NCBI RefSeq assembly: GCF_007751715.1
Contig: NZ_CP036292.1
Span: forward strand, 2,170,001-2,234,000
Length of the DNA: 64,000 bases
Origin: Rosistilla oblonga
GTDB lineage: Bacteria; Planctomycetota; Planctomycetia; Pirellulales; Pirellulaceae
Direction of reading: 5' to 3'
Positions 26,496 to 35,045 of the stretch are shown here, one piece after another (position 1 is the first letter of the stretch; every line of letters begins with the position of its first letter). The notes beneath the pieces were generated by a model. The model worked only from the letters and a program-made list of their open reading frames with translations, made no database searches and had not been told where the DNA came from. The translations under genes were made by a program, and so were the position numbers.

Positions 26496-27755
26496 TTAGA
26501 CGCCCGGGAAGATCGCATCGTTGGCGACCGCGGTATCGTCCGGGGTGCCGATCCAGCTGTCGATTCCCAGTCGCGTGAGCGAGGTTTCCGCTGTCAGCTG
26601 AGTTTCCAGCGGTTGTTCGATCTTCAGCAGCGGGCGGATGTCGAAGTCCAAACTGGGGCCGACGCAGACGCGGACCATCTCTCCGAGCCGACGAAAGCCA
26701 TCGCCGAGATGGTTTTCCGAAGGGGGAAGGAAGCGTTGGAAGTCGCGTGCCGACAACGGACCGACTTCGATTTGAACCTTCTGCTGTCGCGACCAGATCC
26801 GTTCGCCTAACATCGTGTCGTAGCCGAGCTTGCATTTTTCAACGCCGAGCCGCGATTGCGATTCGGTTTCCAAGTTCAACCAACAACTATCGAACTGTTT
26901 CACACGCACCGGCACGCCCAACGCCTGCTTCAATGCCGACTGCAGATTGGCGACGTTCATCGGTCGCTGCGACAACAGGCCGGCCAATCCCAACAGTTCG
27001 TCGCGATCGATCGTCCCCTCGCCGCGAGGGTTTTCGTTTTGATCCGCCTTGGCTTCGTCGGATGGCTGCGGTTGCGAGGACGCTGCGGCCGCGTGAGCAT
27101 TGCGCTCCGCCTGATGTGGTTTCGTTTCGGGTTCGGGAGGCGACAGGCCCGCGATTGCGGAGAGGGCGACGCGAACGATCGTCGGCGACGGCTTTCGCTT
27201 CGCCGGTTCAAACTGTTGGCGGCGGATCGCGACGGGGAACCGGTACTTGGCCCACGCGTCGAAGAACAACGAAACCATGCGGTGGTTGAAGTTGTCCAAC
27301 CAATCGCGGAGCGCGTGGCGGTCGGTATGGCGGCTGGTCGCTTCGATCTGTTGCAAACGCTGGGTGTACGATCGGGGCAGCGTTCCGCTGGGCCCCGTCA
27401 GTCCCATGAAGTTGATGCAAACTTGCGGCCGCTGTTGCTGCGCGTCCCAGCGGATCGATTCGATCGACGCGGTCGGAAAGGCTTGCGAATGCGGAACGGT
27501 GAATCGCAGCGATTCCTGCGACGGTTGAGCGAATTTTCCGATCGGCGCCGCCGGTTGATCGACTTCGCTGGCAGCCAGTTGTTGCAGCAACAAAACGGCT
27601 TCGAAGAAGTCGAACTTCGAGGGTTTACGGAACAGTTCGTGGCCGACCGAACCGACGGGCAAGCGTTCCAGCGGATGAGGCGCTTCGGCGGCGATGCCGG
27701 TCGTAAACGAGGCGTCGCCGGCGATCGAGGTGCTATGGGAAACGGAGTCGATCAC
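26496..27755 (-). CDS. tssG: Type VI secretion baseplate protein TssG
   Basis: 419 residues. The conserved N-terminal region reads HELFRKPSKFDFFEAVLLLQ, followed by SLRFTVPHSQAFP, INFMGLTGPSGTLPRSYTQR and NHRMVSLFFDAWAKYRFPVA, all typical of TssG. A low-complexity Ala/Pro/Gln/Glu-rich insert lies at about 200-245. The C-terminal half contains VRVKQFDSCWLNLETES and ESRLGVEKCKLGYDTMLG-like family signatures. TssG with TssF and TssE builds the phage-like baseplate wedge. Its start overlaps the tssF stop by four bases (ATGA), so the genes are translationally coupled. It is the last gene of the minus-strand arm. Confidence 0.93.
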   Translation of the reverse strand: MIDSVSHSTSIAGDASFTTGIAAEAPHPLERLPVGSVGHELFRKPSKFDFFEAVLLLQQLAASEVDQPAAPIGKFAQPSQESLRFTVPHSQAFPTASIESIRWDAQQQRPQVCINFMGLTGPSGTLPRSYTQRLQQIEATSRHTDRHALRDWLDNFNHRMVSLFFDAWAKYRFPVAIRRQQFEPAKRKPSPTIVRVALSAIAGLSPPEPETKPHQAERNAHAAAASSQPQPSDEAKADQNENPRGEGTIDRDELLGLAGLLSQRPMNVANLQSALKQALGVPVRVKQFDSCWLNLETESQSRLGVEKCKLGYDTMLGERIWSRQQKVQIEVGPLSARDFQRFLPPSENHLGDGFRRLGEMVRVCVGPSLDFDIRPLLKIEQPLETQLTAETSLTRLGIDSWIGTPDDTAVANDAIFPGV

Positions 27756-29584
27756 AGCCGCGGCTCCTCGCCATCGTGCGGCGGAAAGTGGGCCAGCAGT
27801 CCGTCGCGTTGACGCGTCTCGACGACCGTCTCTACAAACGAATTGATCCCGCTAGCCAAGCCCAGGAAGCGTTGCAGTACCGATGCAAACAAATAGGCAC
27901 CGGTGACTTCAAAGTTGTCTTCGTTCAATATGAATGTCAATTGCGATCCCCGAGCGAAACAGCCCTCTTCGGGCGGTCCAACTTGCCGGGTCACGGTCCG
28001 GTGCTGCAGATCGATCACGCCGTCGATCATCTGCCGCGCCGCGGCGCCACGGGTGTCGTAGGAGTCGGGATCGGAGAAGTCGTACAGACGCAGGATCTCG
28101 CGGAGTGATTGCAATCCGTCGGGCCCTTCCAGGAAGCGATGCCCTAACGAAAGGTGGCTGATCAGGTTCCAATGAGCATGGCGTCGCACCGGAGGACGCA
28201 GCGTTGCCGTCGGGTGTTTCAGGCACCGAACCGAACTGATCGGGATCGCCGCGTCGACGTGCCACTTCACCGTGTCGCCTTGCTGCCGCAGCAGCGTCGG
28301 CACGTCGCGGTCGGTGCACATCGCCCGCACGGTGACCACTTCGGCTGCCGGTGCGTGCGGATCAAAATGTTCGTCGACAAGTTGCAGATAGACTTCCGAT
28401 CCGTGATCGCCGGCGGCTTGGCTGTCGCGACGCGCCGCGTGCCAATAACCCGATGCGGCGGGTTGACCATCGCGTCGGCCGAGATCAAAAAATGGACGCC
28501 AATGCCGGTCGCCATCGATCCGCGAACTGATCACTTGATCGACGCTGTAGACCTCGCATCCCATCCGCTTCGACGCATCGGGAACGATGCGGTATTCGTG
28601 CTGTTGCCGCGAGAACTGGATCGGTTCGCAGATCTTTGGATAGAGGTTGACGACCGGCGTGCAGCCCAATTGGATATGGTCGGTGCGAACCGATCCGCAG
28701 ATCGTATCGTGCGGTGCGCTCAGGAAAATCCAAACGTCCGCTTCGGGAGAGTGCAGTTGCTCGCTAGCGGTTTGCCAACCGGAGAGGTCGATAAACGAGA
28801 ACTTCTCGGGAAACGAAAAGAGTTCGGTCAGCAAGCGATATCCGTCGAACGATTGCGCTGGATAGGGGAGCATCGCTTGGTCGCGATCGAAACCGGTCGG
28901 CGTGAGAGCGTCGGCGGCGGGGACGCGAATCGCTTCGCCGCCGGGAGCGACAAAGGCGACTTCGATCGCGTCGCGGACGAGGCCTTCGTAGAGGCCGGCG
29001 ACGACGGGATCGGGCCCGGTCAGATGCAATCGCAGCGATTCCAACGGAAGCGTGTTGATCGGTTTGTTGTGCAGGTTGCGAACGCGAATTCGAATCGCCG
29101 AAGCGGTCCCTTGCGGCGCCGCGGGGCCTTCACCCAACGGAGGCTGCAACATTTCGACGCTGCGAATTTCCAGCGGCCACAATTGGGTCGCTTGTGTGGT
29201 TGTGTAGCGACACGCTTGGCCGCCGACGGGCGACGTCCGCAGCGGCAGGCCGCGCGGGACGGAGATTCCTTGCGGTGGCAGATTCGCGGGCTCTGCGGCC
29301 AGCGAGACGATGGCCATCGAAGGGATCGGCCGCAGGTAGTGCGGGTACAAGATCGACAGCAACGCGTCGGTGACTTCGGGCAGATCGTCGTCCAAGCGTT
29401 TGTGGATCCGCGCTCCCAGCAAGGAGACCGATTGGATCAAGCGTTCGACGTGTGGATCGGCGGTTCCAGAGGCGTCCATCCGCAACCGGCCGGCGGCGGC
29501 TGGATAACGGACCGCGAACTCGCGCGATTGTTCGGTCTGATAGTTCAGTTCGCGTTCGTAATACTGGAACAGGGTCTGTGTCAT
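27752..29584 (-). CDS. tssF: Type VI secretion baseplate protein TssF
   Basis: 610 residues, the usual length. The diagnostic N-terminus is present: QYYERELNYQTEQSREFA, RYPAAAGRLRMDASGTADPH, VERLIQSVSLLGARIHKRLD and LLSILYPHYLRPIPSMAIV. The C-terminus ends with FVETVVETRQRDGLLAHFPP. It forms the main baseplate wedge component with TssE and TssG. Four-base ATGA overlaps link it to tssE upstream and tssG downstream, indicating a coupled operon. Confidence 0.97.
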   Translation of the reverse strand: MTQTLFQYYERELNYQTEQSREFAVRYPAAAGRLRMDASGTADPHVERLIQSVSLLGARIHKRLDDDLPEVTDALLSILYPHYLRPIPSMAIVSLAAEPANLPPQGISVPRGLPLRTSPVGGQACRYTTTQATQLWPLEIRSVEMLQPPLGEGPAAPQGTASAIRIRVRNLHNKPINTLPLESLRLHLTGPDPVVAGLYEGLVRDAIEVAFVAPGGEAIRVPAADALTPTGFDRDQAMLPYPAQSFDGYRLLTELFSFPEKFSFIDLSGWQTASEQLHSPEADVWIFLSAPHDTICGSVRTDHIQLGCTPVVNLYPKICEPIQFSRQQHEYRIVPDASKRMGCEVYSVDQVISSRIDGDRHWRPFFDLGRRDGQPAASGYWHAARRDSQAAGDHGSEVYLQLVDEHFDPHAPAAEVVTVRAMCTDRDVPTLLRQQGDTVKWHVDAAIPISSVRCLKHPTATLRPPVRRHAHWNLISHLSLGHRFLEGPDGLQSLREILRLYDFSDPDSYDTRGAAARQMIDGVIDLQHRTVTRQVGPPEEGCFARGSQLTFILNEDNFEVTGAYLFASVLQRFLGLASGINSFVETVVETRQRDGLLAHFPPHDGEEPRL

Positions 29585-30069
29585 TCTGAGTCCTGACCGA
29601 TGCTGAACTGGCCGCTGGGAACGTGTAGCTTCGATTCGAAAACGATTTGTGGTGAAGTTTCAATCGCCAAACGAGCGACGACGCGAAACTTTAGCTCGCG
29701 AAACTTCTCTCCGTTGGCATTTCCTAATTCGATTCGCACATCCGACAACCGCGGCTCGAAGGTATTGATCACGTTCAACAGCGCGGCGGCCAGACAGCGG
29801 CGGCCACTGGGCGTGTCCAAAGCGAATGTCGATGGATCGGGGACGCCAAATCCGACGACCGATTCGGCCAGCAGAGGAAAATCGCGGCCGAGTTCGGGCA
29901 GCGATTGCTGGGTGTTCAAGAGATCTTCCAAGTCGCGGCGAACCGCGTTGCTGAGCGTGGCGACGTCGTACCACGGTTGGCTGTCGAAGCCGTCGTTGCT
30001 CAGATCGGCCAAGCGATCGAAGACCGATGGCAACAGCGAAAGCTTGTTCGTTGGCAGAGTAGAACGCAT
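29581..30069 (-). CDS. tssE: Type VI secretion baseplate protein TssE (gp25-like)
   Basis: 162 residues. gp25-like features are LLPSVFDRLADL, a central region with LSNAVRRDLEDLLNTQQ, FPLLAESVVGFGVPD, RRCLAAALLNVINTFEPRLS and FRVVARLAIETSPQIVFES. The length fits TssE, which seeds sheath assembly on the baseplate. It is upstream of and overlaps tssF by four bases, and hcp lies 175 bases upstream across a hairpin-containing gap. Confidence 0.93.
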   Translation of the reverse strand: MRSTLPTNKLSLLPSVFDRLADLSNDGFDSQPWYDVATLSNAVRRDLEDLLNTQQSLPELGRDFPLLAESVVGFGVPDPSTFALDTPSGRRCLAAALLNVINTFEPRLSDVRIELGNANGEKFRELKFRVVARLAIETSPQIVFESKLHVPSGQFSIGQDSE

Positions 30070-30129
30070 GGTGGGAAAGCTTGCTGTGAAACGGTTGGGA
30101 TGGGAAGTTCACCGCAACCCGGCGTGCCT

Positions 30130-30152
30130 GCGACCGGTGGTCTGCCGGTCGC
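30130..30152 (-). other. Hairpin between hcp and tssE
   Basis: GCGACCGG (30130-30137) and CCGGTCGC (30145-30152) form an eight-base perfect stem with a seven-base loop. No T-tract follows in the direction of transcription, so it is more likely an RNA-processing or stability element, or a weak pause, than a full terminator. It lies in the 175-base gap after hcp. Confidence 0.5.
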
Positions 30153-30244
30153 GGCGAGATCTTGCCGTTGGAAGCGAGAGGTGTGGGCGAGTCGATTCGC
30201 AAACGAGCCGACTCACCGCTACCTCCACGCATCACGCGTTGATG

Positions 30245-30751
30245 CTAGACGCGTTTGTTCTTCTTCAGGTCGTAGCCGCCGGTCTTCGCCGAATTCAGCG
30301 AACCGTCAGCTTTTTGTGGGTGGTATTCCCACTTGATCTTGGCGAAGTTCAAAGTGACTTCTTCGACAGGATGTCCTTCGACCCAAGCCCCTTCTTCGAT
30401 CTCGCCGCTGCCACCGCTGATGTGGCACGAGGAAACGATGATGTCTTCCATCGTGACCTTGTAATATTCCTTCTGGCCGCCACCCGCCTTGCGGCATGTG
30501 AACGTAGCGTCCTTGATGTGAGCGCCTTCGGCACACGATTGCATCAACGCAGGCGAAGCGGAGTTCAGGTAGGTGCGGAACTTGAAGTTTTCCATCTTCA
30601 CCTTGCCAGCACCGCCACCGCCACCTTGGCCGAAGCTGCCGCTTTGTTGTTCAGCCCATTCGAAGTCGATCAGTTCGATTTCGTCTTTGTGCTTATCGTC
30701 TTCGGATTCGCCCTTGATGCCATCGATCTTCAAGAAATAGTCAACTGCCAT
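30245..30751 (-). CDS. hcp: Type VI secretion tube protein Hcp (TssD)
   Basis: 168 residues. It begins MAVDYFLKIDGIKGESEDDK, the standard Hcp opening, with IELIDFEWAEQQ and a glycine-rich loop (GSFGQGGGGGAGKVKMENF) before the second strand. ITVEDIIVS-type and GSGEIEEGAWVEGHPVEEVT segments follow, then FAKIKWEYHPQKADG near the end. Hcp hexamers stack into the inner tube that is fired from the cell. The gene is between tssC and tssE with unusually long flanking gaps that each contain a hairpin, which may let its mRNA level differ from its neighbours. Confidence 0.95.
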   Translation of the reverse strand: MAVDYFLKIDGIKGESEDDKHKDEIELIDFEWAEQQSGSFGQGGGGGAGKVKMENFKFRTYLNSASPALMQSCAEGAHIKDATFTCRKAGGGQKEYYKVTMEDIIVSSCHISGGSGEIEEGAWVEGHPVEEVTLNFAKIKWEYHPQKADGSLNSAKTGGYDLKKNKRV

Positions 30752-30807
30752 GATTCAGATCCTTAAATGTCGGGATGTTTTTATTTGAATTTGTTTTTGA
30801 GCAATCA

Positions 30808-30832
30808 ACGTCGCAGCGCGTGACTGCGACGT
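30808..30832 (-). other. Hairpin between tssC and hcp
   Basis: ACGTCGCAG (30808-30816) and CTGCGACGT (30824-30832) form a nine-base perfect stem with loop CGCGTGA. It sits upstream of hcp and about 45 bases after the tssC stop. No run of T follows on the transcribed strand. It may stabilise the hcp mRNA 5' end after cleavage. Confidence 0.5.
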
Positions 30833-30878
30833 GTCATGTCGACCCGATCGGAATCGGGCCGCGCGACCGATCAACGTC

Positions 30879-32351
30879 TTAGCCTTGCTTAGGAACTTCG
30901 GCGACCAAACGCATCGAAGCACCCAGAGTTTCCATTTGGAAGTGCGGACGCAGGTAAGCGATCGCTTCGTACCAACCTGGACGGCCAGGGATCTCAGCGA
31001 CTTCGACGCGAGCTTCGCTCAACGGACGCTCTGCCTTGGTCTCTTCGCCGGCGGTGCTTGGATCGCAGACGTAGTTGCTGATCCAATCGTTCAACCACTC
31101 TTGGCATTCGGCGCGTTCCATCGACGAACCGATCTTGTCGCGAGCCATGACCTTCAAGTAGTGAGCGAATCGGCTGACGCACATCAGGTAGTTGATCTTC
31201 GACGACAGTTCAGCGTTGGCGTTGGCGTCTTCTTCGAAGTAGGTCTTTGGCTTTTGGCAGCTTTGAGCTCCCAAGAAGGCTGCGAAGTCGGTGTTCTTGG
31301 CGTGCAACAGTGGCAGGAAGCCAAGGTTCGACAGTTCGAATTCGCGACGATCGGTGATCGCGATTTCGGTTGGGCACTTCATCGCCACGTCGCCGTCGTC
31401 GGTTGGGAAGGTGTGGACGGGCAGGTTCTCGACCTTGCCACCACCTTCGACACCGCGGGTTTGAGCGAACCAGCCGTGCTTGGCAAACGCATCGGTGACG
31501 CGAGTTGCGTAAGCCCATGCGGAGCTCATCCACAGGTATTGGCTGTGATCGGTGCCATCGACGTGTTCGTTGAAGTCGAACGATTCGACCTTCTTGAAGT
31601 CGCCACCGTAAGGCAGACGGCCCAGAACGTTTGGCATCGTCAACGCGACGTAGCGGCTGTCTTCGCTGTCGCGGAAGCTTCGCCATGCAGCGTAGTCGGC
31701 ACCTTGGAAGATCTTCGCCAGATCGCGAGGTCCGCTGAGGTCGGTGAAGCTGTCCATGTTGAACATGTTTGGATCGGCAGCGGCGACAAACGGCGCGTGT
31801 CCGGCAGCGGCAACGTTGCTGATCAAACGCAGCAGGTTGATGTCGTCGGCGGTGCGGCCGAAGTGGTAATCGCCGACCAGCATGCCGTAAGGCTCGCCGC
31901 CCAGTTGACCGTATTCTTCTTCGTAGCACTTGCGGAACATCGTGCTTTGGTCGAATTCAACCGCCTTCTCGAGATCCTTTTGCAATTCCGCCTTCTTGAC
32001 GTTCATGACGCGGATCTTCAGGCTGGTGCCGGTTTCCGAGTTTTGTGTCAGGTAATGCAGTCCGCGCCAGGTGCCTTCCAATTGTTGGAATTCGTCGCAG
32101 TGCATGACTTCGGCCAATTGGACCGACAGCTTGTGATCGATCTCGGCGATCCAGCTGGTGATGTTGGTGACGACGTCTTTGTCGACGGTCGCGTTGCCAT
32201 CGACAACTTTGGCAACAAATTGTTCGATGTAGGTTTGGTTGCGCGAACGTTCGCTGTCGTCCAAGGCGCGTGTTTGGTCCAAGATTTGGTCCATCAGCGA
32301 CAGTTCCGCTACGGCTGCGCCGCCTTCGGATTCAGTTTGCAGGCTGCTCAT
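30879..32351 (-). CDS. tssC: Type VI secretion contractile sheath large subunit TssC (VipB)
   Basis: 490 residues. Typical TssC features: SWIAEIDHKLSVQLAEVMHC, FQQLEGTWRGLHYLTQNSET, FRKCYEEEYGQLGGEPYGML, VGDYHFGR, and the C-terminal block CQEWLNDWISNYVCDPS, ARVEVAEIPGRPGWYEAIAY, LRPHFQMETLGASMRLV. It pairs with TssB to build the sheath that contracts around the Hcp tube and is recycled by ClpV. The ribosome-binding site GGAGCATTCCT precedes the ATG. tssB is 62 bases upstream. Confidence 0.98.
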   Translation of the reverse strand: MSSLQTESEGGAAVAELSLMDQILDQTRALDDSERSRNQTYIEQFVAKVVDGNATVDKDVVTNITSWIAEIDHKLSVQLAEVMHCDEFQQLEGTWRGLHYLTQNSETGTSLKIRVMNVKKAELQKDLEKAVEFDQSTMFRKCYEEEYGQLGGEPYGMLVGDYHFGRTADDINLLRLISNVAAAGHAPFVAAADPNMFNMDSFTDLSGPRDLAKIFQGADYAAWRSFRDSEDSRYVALTMPNVLGRLPYGGDFKKVESFDFNEHVDGTDHSQYLWMSSAWAYATRVTDAFAKHGWFAQTRGVEGGGKVENLPVHTFPTDDGDVAMKCPTEIAITDRREFELSNLGFLPLLHAKNTDFAAFLGAQSCQKPKTYFEEDANANAELSSKINYLMCVSRFAHYLKVMARDKIGSSMERAECQEWLNDWISNYVCDPSTAGEETKAERPLSEARVEVAEIPGRPGWYEAIAYLRPHFQMETLGASMRLVAEVPKQG

Positions 32352-32413
32352 AGGAATGCTCCGATAACGTGTTGGTTGTGTATTTTTTGAGTGAATAACG
32401 GATCAATGCGGGA

Positions 32414-32923
32414 CTACTCAGCAGGCGTGTCGCTGTTGAGTTCACTTTGCAAGCACTTGGCGGCTTCGCTGTTTTCCAGCACTTCGCTCAGCAGTTCTTC
32501 CAGCTTGTCGTTTCCTTCGAGCTTGCCCAGCAAGTTCGAAAGTTGAGTTCGCATGTCGAGCAATTCACGCAGAACAGGAACTTGGCGAGCGACCTGTTCG
32601 GGTTCGAAGTCTTCCAGCGAACGGAAGTTCAATGCAACCGACAGTTGCGAGTTGTCATCGGTCAATTTGTTGTCGACGCGAGCTGCGACGCGAGCGTTGC
32701 TCTTGGCCAAGACGTCGTCGAAGTTGTCGCGGTCGATCGGAACAAACTTGCGTTCCTTCAAGGGAGCATTGGCGACTTCGGGCTGGCCCGAGAGATCGGC
32801 CATCACGCCGACGACCAATGGCAGTTCCTTGGTTTCCAGCGCGCCGCCGGTGTCCACGTCGTAGGTCACTTGGACACGTGGTCGTCGGACTCGGTCCAGT
32901 GTGTGTTGTCGACTATCGCTCAT
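32414..32923 (-). CDS. tssB: Type VI secretion contractile sheath small subunit TssB (VipA)
   Basis: 169 residues. TssB signatures are RPRVQVTYDVDTGGALETKE, LPLVVGVMADLSGQPE, LKERKFVPIDRDNFDDVLA, LNFRSLEDFEPEQVARQV and LRELLDMRTQLSNLLGKLEG. The length is typical. It forms the sheath heterodimer with TssC, encoded 62 bases downstream, and follows tssA after 77 bases. Confidence 0.98.
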   Translation of the reverse strand: MSDSRQHTLDRVRRPRVQVTYDVDTGGALETKELPLVVGVMADLSGQPEVANAPLKERKFVPIDRDNFDDVLAKSNARVAARVDNKLTDDNSQLSVALNFRSLEDFEPEQVARQVPVLRELLDMRTQLSNLLGKLEGNDKLEELLSEVLENSEAAKCLQSELNSDTPAE

Positions 32924-33000
32924 CGAATGCCCCCAATTGAGAAAGCTAGGTTAAATGAATGTCCCCACAAACCTCGTCGTGGCGAACATGGATCGGTACG

Positions 33001-34080
33001 CTAATCGTCAGTCCCTGACGCCTGATCACCGCTGGCGGACAAGCCTAATTCACGGTGAAACATCTCCAGTGTCGATTCTTCGTTGACCAATTGAGCCATC
33101 AATTCAGGGAACGGCAGCTGGCCCAAGCGGGCGGCGCGTTGCACCATAAAAGGAATTGGGCTGTGCGGTTCGATCTGTCGCAGAACGTTGGCCGCTTCGG
33201 TCAGCTGTTTGTAGGTTTGGGCACGCAGTTGTTGCGTGGTTGCGACGATTGCCGTCGAATCGCTCGTGTCGGTTGTCGCGGGTGTTTGGGCTTGCGGCAT
33301 GACTGCCTCCTCGGCATCGACGATGTCGCGCGATTCAAATTGTGGTTTCAAGACGCTGTCGAGCCACTGGCGAATGACGTGGAGCGATTCCTCCAGATGG
33401 ACAAACGATGGAGCGTATTCATCCATCCGATCGACAAGCACCTGATGGAATGATTCCAGTTCGGCGATCGCGCCATCGACCTCTTCCGACAAGAGGCAGG
33501 CGTCTTGGACGGTCACCTGGCGGATCGCAGTGGCGATCTCCGCACTCGTTAGATCTTCGCTCTGCCGCGTCGCAGTCATCAGACTGAACTTATGAACGCC
33601 CGCGTTTAGAATAGGCAGAGCTCGCAGGACGCTTGGCATCCGCGGCCCACGATTTGGGTCGTCCAACAGATTTTCTAGAGGTGAACAGCGAGCGTCGGGA
33701 TCGTCTGGGTCCAGTTCCGGTGCCAGCGTGTCCCAAAATTGTTCGACCATTCGTCGCATTAGGATCAGACCGTCGCGAAGTCCGGCGATCCCCCAATGTT
33801 GCATCGCGGCCTCGGTCAGATGGCACGCGATGCGTAGGTCTTTGGTTTTCTCGCACAACGCCTCCGTCGCGACCATCGTGATCGCCATCCAATCGACGCA
33901 GTCGGGACCACCGTCGGTGTCTTGATCGTCGGGGTTTGCCGAACGAGGTGGGTTTCGCAGTTCGGCCAGTTCGGCTCGCAAGCCGCGAGCATAAGCGCGT
34001 CCATCTCCGCTAGGTCGTTCGCTATCGATCGCTTGCAACAGCGCGTCGATGTCGAAGGTTGCGGGGGAGGTAACGTGCAT
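33001..34080 (-). CDS. tssA: Type VI secretion protein TssA (ImpA N-terminal domain)
   Basis: 359 residues from the ATG giving MHVTSPATFDID; the frame stays open 39 codons upstream but that part has no family character. The ImpA-like N-terminal domain is visible in the cap region (ACHLTEAAMQHWGIAGLRDG, LILMRRMVEQFWDTLAPELD, PDDPDARCSPLENLLDD). The C-terminal segment HSPIPFMVQRAARLGQLPFP, ELMAQLVNEE is the conserved end of short TssA proteins. TssA caps or primes the growing tail. It is the first gene of the minus-strand arm, divergent from tssL across 286 bases that should contain both promoters. I found no strong promoter match there. Confidence 0.93.
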   Translation of the reverse strand: MHVTSPATFDIDALLQAIDSERPSGDGRAYARGLRAELAELRNPPRSANPDDQDTDGGPDCVDWMAITMVATEALCEKTKDLRIACHLTEAAMQHWGIAGLRDGLILMRRMVEQFWDTLAPELDPDDPDARCSPLENLLDDPNRGPRMPSVLRALPILNAGVHKFSLMTATRQSEDLTSAEIATAIRQVTVQDACLLSEEVDGAIAELESFHQVLVDRMDEYAPSFVHLEESLHVIRQWLDSVLKPQFESRDIVDAEEAVMPQAQTPATTDTSDSTAIVATTQQLRAQTYKQLTEAANVLRQIEPHSPIPFMVQRAARLGQLPFPELMAQLVNEESTLEMFHRELGLSASGDQASGTDD

Positions 34081-34366
34081 CGCGTCTTCACTTGGAAAGT
34101 GTGTTTTGTGTCGGCGTCGCAGCAGTTGGCCGCGATGTCCGGAGAAAGCTAGACCACAAAAGTTGGCGACGCAAAAAGAAAGATTTGCATTTCCCAAATC
34201 GTTCGGATTTCCGCATGCCTAGCAAATCGTGAGCACTGGCTCGCTTTGATTAATGCTGTGCTTTTGCCGCAAATTCCTTGTCACTTCACACCTTTCACCG
34301 CGGTCGTGACCTAGCTTTCGAAGCACGGAACCCGCTTCTGAAACCGTTGACAAAAATCTAAAAACC

Positions 34367-34999
34367 ATGCGTCCTGAAACCGCCCAACTTGTCGATCCGG
34401 TTCTCTCTTTAACATGGCAGCTGCGCGATGCGTTGGCCGCCGGACAGACCGAACGCTTCGCCAGCGGCCGCAGCGAACTTAAAGAGTTGCTGTCGCGGAT
34501 TCACAACGCGGAACTCGCCGCCGGACACAGTACCAGCAGCGACTACCTGGGCCTCGGTTATCCGTTGGCCTGTTGGATCGATGAGATGATGACCGACGAT
34601 GCCACCGCCGGTCGGATCTGGAACGAAAACAAGATCGAAGGCGAACTGTTCGGCAGCAACGATCGAGCTTGGATGTTCTGGCGGCAAGCTCAGCTGGCCG
34701 AGACGCTCGGCCGCAGCGAAGACCTGGCTGTCTTTTATCTCTGTGTCAGCCTCGGTTTCACCGGCCAACACCGCAACAATCCCGAACAACTGGCCGCCTG
34801 GATGCATCAAACCCGACTCGGGTTGGGAATCGTTCCCGAACTGAAGCTTCCCTTCGCGAATGATCTCGCTCCCGCCACCGACGCACCGCCGTTGACCGGC
34901 GCCGCGGCATTGCAACGGGCCAGTTATGTCGGCTGGACCGCCGCCGTCGTCCTATTGCCTCTGATGTCCTACCTGGCCGTCACGGCTTGGAACCGGTAA
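34367..34999 (+). CDS. tssL: Type VI secretion membrane protein TssL (DotU-like), short form
   Basis: 210 residues. The DotU-type cytoplasmic domain shows GLGYPLACWIDEMM, FGSNDRAWMFWRQAQLAETL, LAVFYLCVSLGFTGQHRNN and PEQLAAWMHQTRLGLG. A single membrane segment at the C-terminus (VGWTAAVVLLPLMSYLAVTA) is followed by only three residues, so the peptidoglycan-binding periplasmic extension found in some TssL proteins is absent. TssL with TssM anchors the apparatus in the inner membrane. It is the first gene of the plus-strand arm; tssM starts 46 bases downstream. Confidence 0.88.
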   Translation: MRPETAQLVDPVLSLTWQLRDALAAGQTERFASGRSELKELLSRIHNAELAAGHSTSSDYLGLGYPLACWIDEMMTDDATAGRIWNENKIEGELFGSNDRAWMFWRQAQLAETLGRSEDLAVFYLCVSLGFTGQHRNNPEQLAAWMHQTRLGLGIVPELKLPFANDLAPATDAPPLTGAAALQRASYVGWTAAVVLLPLMSYLAVTAWNR

Positions 35000-35045
35000 T
35001 CGCACTGTCCCGCTCCATTCCTACGCCAACCCAGCTCTACATATA

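Noticed and set aside
34225-34260. Possible sigma-54 promoter in the divergent T6SS gap
   Set aside because: TGGCTCG is followed by GATT at the place where GC is needed for the -12 element; the match is too poor.
34347-34366. TTGACA just upstream of tssL as a -35 element
   Set aside because: It lies about 15 bases before the ATG, so a -10 element would fall inside the coding sequence.
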